A DNA stretch of 64,000 bases from Mesorhizobium sp. GTDB lineage: Bacteria > Pseudomonadota > Alphaproteobacteria > Rhizobiales > Rhizobiaceae. Below are positions 43,683 to 51,755 of the stretch, piece by piece. The position numbers and the translations under genes were made by a program. The notes beneath the pieces were generated by a model. It saw only the letters and a list, made by a program, of their open reading frames with translations. It was not told the origin of the DNA and did not search any database. Positions within the stretch are counted from its first letter, which is position 1. The number at the start of each line of letters is the position of its first letter. The stretch spans positions 149,105 to 213,104 of the forward strand of contig SAKE01000009.1 of assembly GCA_004017275.1 (NCBI GenBank), read 5' to 3'.

Positions 43683-44681
43683 ATGAAAAAACGCCGCATC
43701 GGTCGGACCGCTCTGGAGGTCACCGAGGTCAGCTTTGGCGGCGCGGCACTCGGCGGCCTTTACCGCGCTTGTTCGCGCGAAGCGGCGATGGAGACGCTGC
43801 AGGGCGCCTGGGAGGCCGGCTTGCGCTATTTCGACACCGCACCCTTCTACGGTTTCGGCCTGTCGGAACGCCGCTTTGGGGATTTTTTGCGCTACAAGCC
43901 GCGCGAGTCCTATGTGCTGTCCACCAAGGTCGGCCGCCTGTTGCGTCCGGTACCGGAAGACCAGGTTCCCGATCATTCCTATGTCGATCCGCTGCCCTTC
44001 GCGCTCGACTACGACTACTCCTATGACGGCATCATGCGGTCGGTCGAGTTCAGCTATGCGCGGCTTGGCCTAAACAGGATAGACATCCTGTTTGTCCACG
44101 ACATCGGCGTCTACACCCATGGTGTCGAGAAGACCAAGCTGCACTTTCGCCAGCTGATGGATGGCGGCCTTAAGGCACTCGAAGAGTTGAAGCGGTCCGG
44201 TGTCATTTCCGCCTATGGGCTTGGCGTCAACGAAGTGCAGATCTGTCTCGACGTGATGCGCCGGGCGCCGCTCGACTGCATCCTGCTTGCCAGCCGCTAT
44301 TCCTTGCTCGACCGCAGCGCCGAAGCGGAGTTGCTGCCGCTATGCCGGGAGCAACAGACGTCGTTGGTCATCGGCGGCGTCTTCAACTCCGGCATATTGG
44401 CGACCGGGCCGGTGCAAGGCGCGCATTTCGATTACCTGCCTGCCAGCCATGATGTGCTGGACCGTGTCGGCGCTATGGAAAGGATCGCCGCCGAGGGCGG
44501 TTATCCGCTGGCCGCCGCCGCGTTCCAATTCCCCTTGCATGAACCCGCGGTCGCCACCGTGCTGACCGGCACCGCCAAGCTCGCAAACCTGACGCGCAAC
44601 CTCGAACTGCTCGACATCGACGTGCCGGAGACGGAATACGCCAGATATCGCCCCTATACGCTGGTGCAGGAGCTGGCGTGA
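43683..44681 (+). CDS. aldo/keto reductase, aldose 1-dehydrogenase-like (L-fucose/L-galactose dehydrogenase group)
   Basis: A 332-residue NAD(P)-dependent TIM-barrel oxidoreductase. Catalytic tetrad: Asp51 and Tyr56 in RYFDTAPFYGFG, Lys82 in LSTKVGR, His139 in DILFVHDIG. Segments such as DYDYSYDGIMRSVEFSYARL are typical of the D-threo-aldose 1-dehydrogenase/pyridoxal 4-dehydrogenase group. It follows the dehydratase by 65 bp with GGGGAGG upstream, so they are co-transcribed. A reasonable role is oxidation of an L-sugar to its lactone before dehydration; this is inference. Confidence 0.87.
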   Translation: MKKRRIGRTALEVTEVSFGGAALGGLYRACSREAAMETLQGAWEAGLRYFDTAPFYGFGLSERRFGDFLRYKPRESYVLSTKVGRLLRPVPEDQVPDHSYVDPLPFALDYDYSYDGIMRSVEFSYARLGLNRIDILFVHDIGVYTHGVEKTKLHFRQLMDGGLKALEELKRSGVISAYGLGVNEVQICLDVMRRAPLDCILLASRYSLLDRSAEAELLPLCREQQTSLVIGGVFNSGILATGPVQGAHFDYLPASHDVLDRVGAMERIAAEGGYPLAAAAFQFPLHEPAVATVLTGTAKLANLTRNLELLDIDVPETEYARYRPYTLVQELA

Positions 44682-44737
44682 AACTTCACATCCTTGCGAC
44701 TCAATAGAAGAATGGACATTCCATATTGACGAATTAA

Positions 44738-44753
44738 TGGAATTAATATTCCA
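44738..44753. promoter_or_regulatory. inverted repeat TGGAAT-TAAT-ATTCCA upstream of the RbsB-like gene
   Basis: A perfect 6-bp inverted repeat with a 4-bp spacer, flanked by further ATTCCAT and GGAATGG half-sites (44716-44723 and 44763-44770). It lies in the 296-bp gap before the transporter operon and could be a regulator-binding site. No matching promoter is certain. Confidence 0.4.
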
Positions 44754-44886
44754 TGCACTCGAACGGAATGGAAGCGTGACGGCGCCAGGGGAGGAGCAGC
44801 GCGGTGGATGTGCCTCTGCCAGGCCTCGCAAGGACAGATCAAACACCGCTTGCATCGGCTGGGTCGATGCACTATCAAAACATGGC

Positions 44887-44906
44887 AACTGTTTTTTATT
44901 GATAAA
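44887..44906 (+). promoter_or_regulatory. AACTGTTTTTT..GATAAA motif shared with the dehydratase promoter
   Basis: This block, 71 bp before the RbsB-like start codon, repeats the operator and -10 block found at 42025-42043, including the T-run and GATAAA. No good -35 is visible at the expected distance. It suggests that both transcription units answer to the same GntR regulator. Confidence 0.5.
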
Positions 44907-44977
44907 GTTCTGTTTGGGCCACGCCTATCCGGACGGAGCTTCCGTAACGTTCACAGGGCGACTTAGGGAGGAACCTC

Positions 44978-45970
44978 ATGAAATTCGTGACCAGCATTCT
45001 CAACCGCCGCGCCGTCATGGCGCTGGCAGCAGCGTCGATGCTCGCCGGCGTCATGCATTCGGCGCCGGTTTCGGCGGCGGATGTGACCATTCCGATCATC
45101 GTCAAGGACACCACGTCCTTCTACTGGCAGATCGTTCTGGCCGGCGCCCGCAAGGCAGGCAAGGACCTCGGCGTCAACGTGCCGGAACTCGGTGCCCAAG
45201 CTGAAACCGACGTCAACGGCCAGGTCTCGATCCTCGAGAACGCCGTCGCCAGCAACCCCGCAGCCATCGTCATTGCACCGACCGAGTTCAAGGCGCTTGG
45301 AAAGCCGATCGATGAAGCCGCTGGCAAGGTCAAGGTTATCGGCATCGACTCCGGCGCCGACTCCAAGGCCTTCACCTCGTTCCTGACCACCGACAACGTG
45401 CAGGGAGGCCGCGTCGCCGCCGACGGCCTCGCGGCCGCCATCGGCGCCGCCAACGGAGGCAAGATCGAGGGCGACGTCGCCCTGATCACCAACGCACCGG
45501 GCGCCGGCTCGCTCGAACAGCGCAAGCAGGGCTTCACCGAACAGCTGGCCGCCAAATATCCGGGCCTCAAGCTGGTTGCCGACAAATATGCCGACGGCCA
45601 GGCCACCACCGGCCTCAACATCGCCACCGACCTGATCACCGCCAACCCGAACCTCAAGGGCATCTTCGCCTCCAACCTGATCATGGCGCAGGGCGTCGGT
45701 CAGGCTGTCGCCGAAAACAACCTTGGCGGCAAGCTGGCGCTTGTCGGTTTCGACAGCGACGAGAACCTGATCAAGTTCCTCAACGACGGCGTTATTTCCG
45801 CACTCGTCGTCCAGGATCCTTACCGGATGGGCTATGACGGCATCAAGACCGCGCTTGCCGCCTCGAAGGGCGAGAAGGTCGAGGCCAATGTCGACACCGG
45901 CGCCAATCTGGTGACCAAGGCCAACATGAAGGACCCTAAGATCGACGCGCTGCTCAACCCGAAGCTCTAA
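44978..45970 (+). CDS. sugar ABC transporter substrate-binding protein (RbsB family)
   Basis: A 330-residue periplasmic binding protein of the Peripla_BP_4 fold. The signal peptide ends at PVSA before ADVTIPIIVKDTTSFYWQIV. Typical family segments follow: VLAGARKAGKDLGVNVPELG, IVIAPTEFKALGKPI and GIFASNLIMAQGVGQAV. It heads an importer with an MglA-like ATPase and an RbsC-like permease. A good GGGAGG lies before the start. It probably binds the sugar that feeds the dehydratase pathway. Confidence 0.92.
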   Translation: MKFVTSILNRRAVMALAAASMLAGVMHSAPVSAADVTIPIIVKDTTSFYWQIVLAGARKAGKDLGVNVPELGAQAETDVNGQVSILENAVASNPAAIVIAPTEFKALGKPIDEAAGKVKVIGIDSGADSKAFTSFLTTDNVQGGRVAADGLAAAIGAANGGKIEGDVALITNAPGAGSLEQRKQGFTEQLAAKYPGLKLVADKYADGQATTGLNIATDLITANPNLKGIFASNLIMAQGVGQAVAENNLGGKLALVGFDSDENLIKFLNDGVISALVVQDPYRMGYDGIKTALAASKGEKVEANVDTGANLVTKANMKDPKIDALLNPKL

Positions 45971-45991
45971 GCATTCGCACGTGCAATCGTT

Positions 45992-46012
45992 TCCGGGGCC
46001 TCGCGCCCCGGA
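45992..46012 (+). terminator. intercistronic hairpin after the binding-protein gene
   Basis: Stem TCCGGGGC/GCCCCGGA with loop CTCGC, 22 bp after the stop and without a T-run. Such hairpins between a binding-protein gene and the ATPase gene usually protect the upstream mRNA or cause partial termination, giving an excess of binding protein. Confidence 0.55.
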
Positions 46013-46129
46013 GACATCCGCTGCCGGCACAAACGGCTTGGCAATCCACAAGCTTAAGCTAGGCTGTTTTTCGAGGCGTATCCTTGCCTCGCCGCGTGCT
46101 AGTCGTGCGGCCAATCTGGGAGGATTGTC

Positions 46130-47683
46130 ATGATTTCGACAGCGCAGGAACTGCATCCGGCACCCGTGCTGGAACCGGGTCGGACCATCCTCGAATTGCG
46201 CGGGCTGGAGAAGCGCTATCCCGGCACGCATGCACTGAAGCCGGTCAACCTTGCTTTCAAATCCGGCGAAATCCACGCCATCGTCGGTGAGAACGGCGCT
46301 GGCAAATCCACGCTCATCAAGCTTTTGACCGGCGTCATGCCGCGCACCTCCGGCGAGATCATCTGGGAAGGCCAGCCGGCTGCCCTGGCGACGCCGCATG
46401 AGGCGATGGCGCTCGGCATCAATGCCGTGCATCAGGAAGTCGTGCTGTGCCGTCACCTGACGGTCGCCGCCAACATGTTCCTCGGCGAGGAGAATTCGCG
46501 CTTCGGCATCCTGCAGCAGCGCGCAATGGTCAGGCAAGCGCAGACCATCATCGACGACCTCGGTTTCGACCTGCCGGCGCATGTCACGCTGGGCGACCTG
46601 ACAATCGGCCAGCAGCAGCTGATAGCTGCCGCCCGCGCCACCGTGCGCGGCACCAAATTCCTGATCTTCGACGAGCCGACCGCCTACCTCACCCGCAAGG
46701 AGGCCGACCAGCTCTTCACCCTGATCCGCCGGCTGAAGGGCGAAGGCGTGACGATCATCTACATCAGCCACCGCATGGAGGAAGTGTTCGAGCTCGCCGA
46801 CCGTGTTTCCGTGCTGCGCGACGGCACGCTGGTCGGCACCCGCAACATCGCCGAGACCAACGATGCCGAGCTGGTCAAGATGATGATCAACCGCTCGATC
46901 GAGCAGGTCTACCATAAGGAGCATTTCACCCCGGGCGCCGCGATCCTCGAGGCGAGGAGCCTGTCCGGCAAGGGCTTCGAAAATGTCTCGATGACGGTTC
47001 GCGCCGGCGAGATCGTCGGTCTCTATGGCCTGATCGGCGCCGGGCGCAGCGAGTTCGTCACCACGGTCTACGGCCGCCACCGCAAATCCGCCGGCCAGAT
47101 CCTGTGGGAAGGCAAGGAGGTTCAGGTCAACTCCGAACATGACGCGATCAGGCTCGGCATGGCGCTGGCGCCGGAGAGCCGCCGCGACCAAGGCCTCTGC
47201 CTCAACCTGCCGGTCGGCTTCAACCTCAACCTGCCGATCTACAAGCGCATCTCGAACAATCTGCTGATTTCGAACACGCAGGAGAAGACCCAGGCCGATC
47301 GCCAGATCGCCGATCTGCGCATCAAGACACCTACACGCGGCGCGCTGGTGTCCAGCCTGTCGGGCGGAAACCAGCAGAAGATCGTCATCGGCAAATGGCT
47401 GGCGCACGGCGCCAAGTTGTTCATCTTCGACGAGCCGACGGTCGGCGTCGATGTCGGCACCAAGGCCGAGATCTACCGCCTGTTCGGCGCGCTGCTGTCG
47501 AAAGGCGCCGGCATCATCCTGATCTCGTCCTATCTGCCGGAAGTCTATGAACTCGCCGACACGCTGCATGTGTTCCGGCGCGGCAAACTGGTGGCGACGC
47601 ATGGTTTTCACGCCGCCAGCCACGAGGATATTCTCACGCAGGCGCTCGCCGAGAAACAAGAAAAGCTGGGAGGACAGATATGA
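46130..47683 (+). CDS. sugar ABC transporter ATPase with two nucleotide-binding domains (RbsA/MglA family)
   Basis: A 517-residue CUT2-type ATPase. The first domain has Walker A GENGAGKSTLIK and Walker B LIFDEPTAYLT. The second has the degenerate GLYGLIGAGRSEF and a standard signature LSGGNQQKIVIGKWL with FIFDEPTVGVD. Start 46130 follows GGGAGG. The first-domain signature reads TIGQQQLIAAARA, a common variation. The stop overlaps the permease start (ATGA). It drives import of the sugar bound by the RbsB-like protein. Confidence 0.93.
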   Translation: MISTAQELHPAPVLEPGRTILELRGLEKRYPGTHALKPVNLAFKSGEIHAIVGENGAGKSTLIKLLTGVMPRTSGEIIWEGQPAALATPHEAMALGINAVHQEVVLCRHLTVAANMFLGEENSRFGILQQRAMVRQAQTIIDDLGFDLPAHVTLGDLTIGQQQLIAAARATVRGTKFLIFDEPTAYLTRKEADQLFTLIRRLKGEGVTIIYISHRMEEVFELADRVSVLRDGTLVGTRNIAETNDAELVKMMINRSIEQVYHKEHFTPGAAILEARSLSGKGFENVSMTVRAGEIVGLYGLIGAGRSEFVTTVYGRHRKSAGQILWEGKEVQVNSEHDAIRLGMALAPESRRDQGLCLNLPVGFNLNLPIYKRISNNLLISNTQEKTQADRQIADLRIKTPTRGALVSSLSGGNQQKIVIGKWLAHGAKLFIFDEPTVGVDVGTKAEIYRLFGALLSKGAGIILISSYLPEVYELADTLHVFRRGKLVATHGFHAASHEDILTQALAEKQEKLGGQI

Positions 47684-48645
47684 GCACCGAGGCGATTGCT
47701 GTCGAAAAACCGAAGCGCAACTATAACGTCCTGTTTGGGCTGACGCTTTTGGCGCTGCTGGTTCTGCTGTGGATCGTGCTTTCCGTGGCAACGCCAAGCT
47801 TCGCTTCGGGCAACAACATCGCCAATCTTTTGCGCCAGGGTTCGATGATCGCCATCATGGCGGTCGGCCAGACCTTCGTCATCATCACAGGCGGCATTGA
47901 CCTGTCGGTCGGCGCCGTGGTCGGTTTTGCCACCGTCGTCGTCGCCATGATGATCAATGCCGGCTTCCCCATCTGGCTCGCCATCCTGGCGACGCTGCTG
48001 GTCGGTGTTGCCATCGGCATGTTCCACGGCTTCGGCATCGTCAAGATGGGCTTGCCGCCATTCATCATCACGCTGGCAACGCTGACTTCGCTGCGCGGCA
48101 TTGGCCTTTTGATGACCAACGGCAATTCGATCAACATCAAAAGCGATACCTTCACCGCGTTCTCGCGCAGTTCCTTCGTCGGCATTCCCAATCTGTTCTG
48201 GATGGTCATCCTGGTCGGCGTTCCGGCCTATATCTTCCTCCATCACAGCCGCTGGGGCCGGTATCTGTTCTCGGTCGGCTCCAACGCCGAGGCCTCGCGT
48301 CTGTCCGGCGTCAATGTCCAGCGCACCATCTACATGGCCTACACGCTGTCCGGTCTGTGCGCGGCCTTCGTCGGCGTGCTGCTGGCCGCCCGCATCGGCA
48401 TTGGCAACCCCACCCAGGCCGAGGGCTGGGAGTTACAGGCGATCGCTTCGTCGGTGATCGGCGGCACCTCGCTGTTCGGCGCCGTCGGCTCGGTGCATGG
48501 GCCGCTGCTTGGCGCCTTCATCCTGGCTACGATCAACAACGGCGCCAACCTGCTTAACGTCAACTCGTTCTGGCAGCGCATCATCACCGGCGCGCTGATC
48601 ATCATCATCGTCTACTTCGACGGCCTGCGCCGCCGCGGCAAGTAG
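47680..48645 (+). CDS. sugar ABC transporter permease (RbsC family)
   Basis: A 321-residue inner-membrane permease with eight to ten helices. Family markers are AVGQTFVIITGGIDLSVGA, VGSNAEASRLSGVN and VIGGTSLFGAVGSVHGPLLG. It overlaps the ATPase gene by 4 bp. It is the only permease gene in the unit, as expected for CUT2 importers, which work as homodimers. Confidence 0.93.
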   Translation: MSTEAIAVEKPKRNYNVLFGLTLLALLVLLWIVLSVATPSFASGNNIANLLRQGSMIAIMAVGQTFVIITGGIDLSVGAVVGFATVVVAMMINAGFPIWLAILATLLVGVAIGMFHGFGIVKMGLPPFIITLATLTSLRGIGLLMTNGNSINIKSDTFTAFSRSSFVGIPNLFWMVILVGVPAYIFLHHSRWGRYLFSVGSNAEASRLSGVNVQRTIYMAYTLSGLCAAFVGVLLAARIGIGNPTQAEGWELQAIASSVIGGTSLFGAVGSVHGPLLGAFILATINNGANLLNVNSFWQRIITGALIIIIVYFDGLRRRGK

Positions 48646-48710
48646 CGACCCGCAATCAACCGCCGGTCCGCCACACCAACGGACCGGCGATTTCACGACT
48701 GGATTAGCGC

Positions 48711-49730
48711 ATGAAAGCCGTCGTCTGCCGTTCGCCCGGCGATCTTGTCCTGGAAGACCGCACCGCACCGGGTGCACCGCCGCCCGGCTGGGCGCTGGTG
48801 GCGGTCAGTCATGTCGGCATCTGCGGCACCGACTACCATATCTTCGAGGGCAAGCACCCGTTCCTCGCCTATCCCCGCATCATGGGCCATGAAGTGTCGG
48901 GTACCGTAATCGAGACCGGCGAAGGCGTGGAGCTTGCCGTTGGCGAGCCGGTCGTCATCAACCCCTATCTTTCCTGCGGCAAGTGCGTTGCCTGCCGGCA
49001 CGGCAAGCCGAATTGCTGCGTCAGGATCGAGGTGCTCGGCGTGCATCGCGACGGCGCCATGTGCGAACGTATCCTGGTGCCGGTGCAAAATCTTTACCCG
49101 GCAAACGGCCTGCCGCTGGCGGATGCCGCCGCCGTCGAGTTCCTGGCCATCGGCGCGCATGCCGTGCGGCGCGCCCGAGCCGATCCCGGCGCCCGTACGC
49201 TAGTCATCGGCGCCGGTCCGATCGGGCTCGGTACCGCCATCTTCGCCCGCATCGCCGGACTTGACGTGACGCTGCTCGACATGAGCACGGAAAGACTGGA
49301 CTTTGCTGCGAAAGAACTCGGCTTCGCAATCCTCGACGGCTCGCGCGGCGCGGTGCCCGGTCTGGTCAAGGAAGCGACATCAGGCGAAGGCTTCGATGTG
49401 GTCTTCGACGCCACCGGCAACACCCAGTCGGTGCAGTCAGCCTTTGCCCATGTCGCGCATGGCGGCACGTTGGTGCTGGTCAGCGTCGTCAAGGACGACA
49501 TCAGCTTTTCCGATCCTGAGTTCCACAAGCGGGAGATGACGCTGATCGGCAGCCGCAACGCATTGCGCGACGACTTCGATCATGTCGCCGCCTCGATCCG
49601 CAACGGCGCCGTGCCGCTGGCGAAACTCGTCACCCATCGCACCACGCTGGCCGAGACGCCGTCCGATCTCGCTCGCTGGGCGCACGAGAAATCAGGCCTG
49701 ATCAAGGCCGTGATCGAGGTGGGATCATAA
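48711..49730 (+). CDS. zinc-dependent alcohol/polyol dehydrogenase (LgoD/IdnD-like)
   Basis: A 339-residue MDR enzyme. Catalytic zinc ligands lie in GICGTDYHIFEG and RIMGHE, and the structural zinc cysteines in CGKCVACRHGKPNCC. The Rossmann motif is VIGAGPIGLG. This is the sorbitol/idonate/galactonate dehydrogenase group and most resembles L-galactonate oxidoreductases. It follows the permease by 65 bp and probably belongs to the same operon, oxidising a sugar acid made from the imported sugar. Exact substrate unknown. Confidence 0.87.
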   Translation: MKAVVCRSPGDLVLEDRTAPGAPPPGWALVAVSHVGICGTDYHIFEGKHPFLAYPRIMGHEVSGTVIETGEGVELAVGEPVVINPYLSCGKCVACRHGKPNCCVRIEVLGVHRDGAMCERILVPVQNLYPANGLPLADAAAVEFLAIGAHAVRRARADPGARTLVIGAGPIGLGTAIFARIAGLDVTLLDMSTERLDFAAKELGFAILDGSRGAVPGLVKEATSGEGFDVVFDATGNTQSVQSAFAHVAHGGTLVLVSVVKDDISFSDPEFHKREMTLIGSRNALRDDFDHVAASIRNGAVPLAKLVTHRTTLAETPSDLARWAHEKSGLIKAVIEVGS

Positions 49731-49812
49731 CATGGCAGGCGGTGAACCCGGCCCGAATTGACGACGCCCCGCGCAGGTCGAAGGCGGTCCTCAAACGCCA
49801 AGCCGTCACTCC

Positions 49813-50565
49813 CTACAGCGCCGACAGCCTCAGCTCCACCCGTTCGGCCGGAAACCTGGACTCGGAAAACTGGATCGGCTGGCCGTCCGGCGTGACGTTG
49901 ATGGCGACCGTGACCAGCACGATCGCGCCCGGCTGCAGATCGAGGTCCGCAAGGTCCGCCGCATCGGCATGGCGCGCCGACAGCACGGTCGATTGCCTGA
50001 GATAGTCGTCGATACCGAACCGCGCCAGCGAGGCGGTGATCGAGCCGGTCTCGGCCATCGCGGCATCGATGCCGGCAAAGCGCCTGGCCTCGAACCAACC
50101 GGCAGCGCGCGACACCGGCCGTCCATCGGCTTCGCCGCGCGTTTCCAGGCGGATCACCTCGGCCCCCCTGGCAAGGCCAAGGCCCTCGGCGACGCGCTGG
50201 CTGGCCGGCTCGATCGACGAGGCGAGCAGGACGATGTGCCTTTCCGTCGTCTGCCCTTGTAGGCCCGTTGAAAAGCGTGTGCGCGCTCCAATCGGATAGG
50301 ACAGCCGCTTGCGCGACAGCACGAAAGTGCCGCGTCCCTGCTCGGCCCGCAGCACGCCTTCCTGCACAAGGGCTGATATGGCGCTGCGCACGGTATGGCG
50401 GTTGACGCCATAGCGCTCGGCCAGCACGACTTCCGGCGGCAGCGCAGTATTCTCGACGAAATCGCCGATGGCGATCGCATGCAGGATCTTGTCGGCAATC
50501 TGCCGCCACAACGAAACGCCACTACGCCGCTCGATGCTGTCCGCTGCCAGCCGCCCGACCATCAT
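49813..50565 (-). CDS. phnF: GntR-family phosphonate operon regulator PhnF
   Basis: A 250-residue HutC-type GntR regulator from the ATG at 50565, preceded by GGGGG. The winged helix (about 25-85, LPPEVVLAERYGVNRHTVRS) is followed by a UTRA ligand domain (about 95-245). A GTG at 50595 would extend it through the Pho box of phnG, so I prefer the downstream start. It is divergent from phnGHIJKL, and PhnF proteins are known to regulate these operons. A partly symmetric 28-bp site at 50630-50657 is a candidate target. Confidence 0.88.
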   Translation of the reverse strand: MMVGRLAADSIERRSGVSLWRQIADKILHAIAIGDFVENTALPPEVVLAERYGVNRHTVRSAISALVQEGVLRAEQGRGTFVLSRKRLSYPIGARTRFSTGLQGQTTERHIVLLASSIEPASQRVAEGLGLARGAEVIRLETRGEADGRPVSRAAGWFEARRFAGIDAAMAETGSITASLARFGIDDYLRQSTVLSARHADAADLADLDLQPGAIVLVTVAINVTPDGQPIQFSESRFPAERVELRLSAL

Positions 50566-50584
50566 TGCCCCCAGTATTCTATCG

Positions 50585-50602
50585 CTGTCATTCACCCGTC
50601 AT
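50585..50602 (+). promoter_or_regulatory. Pho box upstream of phnG
   Basis: CTGTCAT-TCAC-CCGTCAT matches the PhoB consensus of two 7-bp repeats with a 4-bp gap at nearly every position. A -10-like GATAAT (50615-50620) lies 12 bp downstream. It points to phosphate-starvation control of the C-P lyase operon by PhoB. Confidence 0.82.
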
Positions 50603-50629
50603 GGACACGCGTTAGATAATAGGTATAAT

Positions 50630-50657
50630 TTGTATAGTTATCTATATCAATAGACAA
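50630..50657. promoter_or_regulatory. candidate PhnF operator (28-bp imperfect dyad)
   Basis: An AT-rich dyad opening TTGTATAG and closing ATAGACAA; 10 of 14 position pairs are symmetric. It lies between the predicted -10 and the phnG start codon, where a bound repressor would block transcription. The assignment to PhnF rests on position only. Confidence 0.4.
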
Positions 50658-50681
50658 ATTTGGCAAAGAGGAATGCTGCTG

Positions 50682-51143
50682 ATGCGAGGACAGGAAGCCC
50701 GCGACCAGGCCGAGCGCAAGGCCGCCATGTCAACCCTGGCACAATCCAGCGGCGATGACATCGTGCGGCTCTGGAACGAGGCCGGACTGCCTTCGGACGC
50801 CGAGCTGCTGCGTGGCCCCGAAACCGGACTGGTCACCCTGCGCGGCCGCATTGGCGGCGGCGGCGCTCCTTTCAATGTCGGTGAGGCGACCGTCACCCGC
50901 GCCACGGTCCGGCTGCCGTCCGGACAGGTCGGCCATTCCTATGCGCTTGGCCGCGACAAGCAGAAGGCAATGCTGGCGGCTATCGCCGACGCACTGTGGC
51001 AGGACCCTGGCCGCCGCGCCGAGGTCGAGACCGGGCTGATAGTACCTCTGCGGTCGGCTCTGACCACGGCGCAGGAAAAACGCCGCGCCGAGACGGCGGC
51101 AACGAAGGTGGATTTCTTCACCATGGTTCGCGGAGAAGACTGA
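50682..51143 (+). CDS. phnG: phosphonate C-P lyase subunit PhnG
   Basis: A 153-residue subunit of the PhnGHIJ core complex that attaches phosphonates to ribose 1-triphosphate. The ATG at 50682 has AGAGGAA about 9 nt upstream; the ATG at 50673 is too close to it. Family markers: PETGLVTLRGRIGGGGAPFN and GEATVTRATVRL, with GHSYALGRDKQKAMLAAIAD. It is the first gene of the operon and its stop overlaps the phnH start (TGATG). Confidence 0.92.
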   Translation: MRGQEARDQAERKAAMSTLAQSSGDDIVRLWNEAGLPSDAELLRGPETGLVTLRGRIGGGGAPFNVGEATVTRATVRLPSGQVGHSYALGRDKQKAMLAAIADALWQDPGRRAEVETGLIVPLRSALTTAQEKRRAETAATKVDFFTMVRGED

Positions 51144-51754
51144 TGGACATCGCAGCGCAATCGATCGAAGGCGGTTTCGTCGATCCGGTCTTCGACGCCC
51201 AGACCGTGTTTCGCACCGTTATGGACGCGATGGCGCGGCCAGGCAGTGTACAGCCGCTGCCGGCCTTCGCCCGTCCACCGGCGCCGCTCTCGGCGACCGC
51301 CGGTGCCATCGCGCTGGCACTTTGCGACAATGACACGCCGCTCTGGCTCGACCCTGCTCTGCAAGCTTCCACCGCAATCAAATCCTGGCTTGGTTTCCAC
51401 ACCGGCGTGCCATTGGCCAACACGCCGGCCGATGCGCATTTCGCGTTGATCGCAACCCCAGCCGAGATGATGGCGCTGGACGGTTTTTCGCAAGGCACGC
51501 AGGACTATCCCGACCGCTCGACCACGCTGATCCTGCAGGTCGGCGATCTCGTCTCCGGCTCGCCGCTATTGCTCGAAGGTCCCGGCATCGAAACCAGCGC
51601 CACGATCGCGCCGGCACAGATGCCGCGTCACTTCGTCGAACAGTGGAAGCAGAATATCAAGCGTTTTCCGCGTGGCGTCGACATCATCCTCGCCACCGCT
51701 GACGGCATTGCCTGCCTGCCGCGCACGACGCGTATCAAGACGATGGAGGCGTAA
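51143..51754 (+). CDS. phnH: phosphonate C-P lyase subunit PhnH
   Basis: A 203-residue structural subunit of the C-P lyase core complex. It begins MDIAAQSIEGGFVDPVFDAQ; PhnH markers include TVFRTVMDAMARPGSV and CLPRTTRIKTMEA at the C-terminus. It is coupled to phnG by a TGATG overlap and is followed 1 bp later by phnI, whose ribosome-binding site (GGAGG) lies in the phnH 3' end. Confidence 0.93.
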   Translation: MDIAAQSIEGGFVDPVFDAQTVFRTVMDAMARPGSVQPLPAFARPPAPLSATAGAIALALCDNDTPLWLDPALQASTAIKSWLGFHTGVPLANTPADAHFALIATPAEMMALDGFSQGTQDYPDRSTTLILQVGDLVSGSPLLLEGPGIETSATIAPAQMPRHFVEQWKQNIKRFPRGVDIILATADGIACLPRTTRIKTMEA

Positions 51755-51755
51755 G

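Noticed and set aside
44963..47797. A 944-codon open frame on the minus strand across the ABC transporter genes
   Set aside because: It is antisense to three clear genes and arises from GC3 bias. It has no domain pattern and its composition is a mirror of the sense codons.
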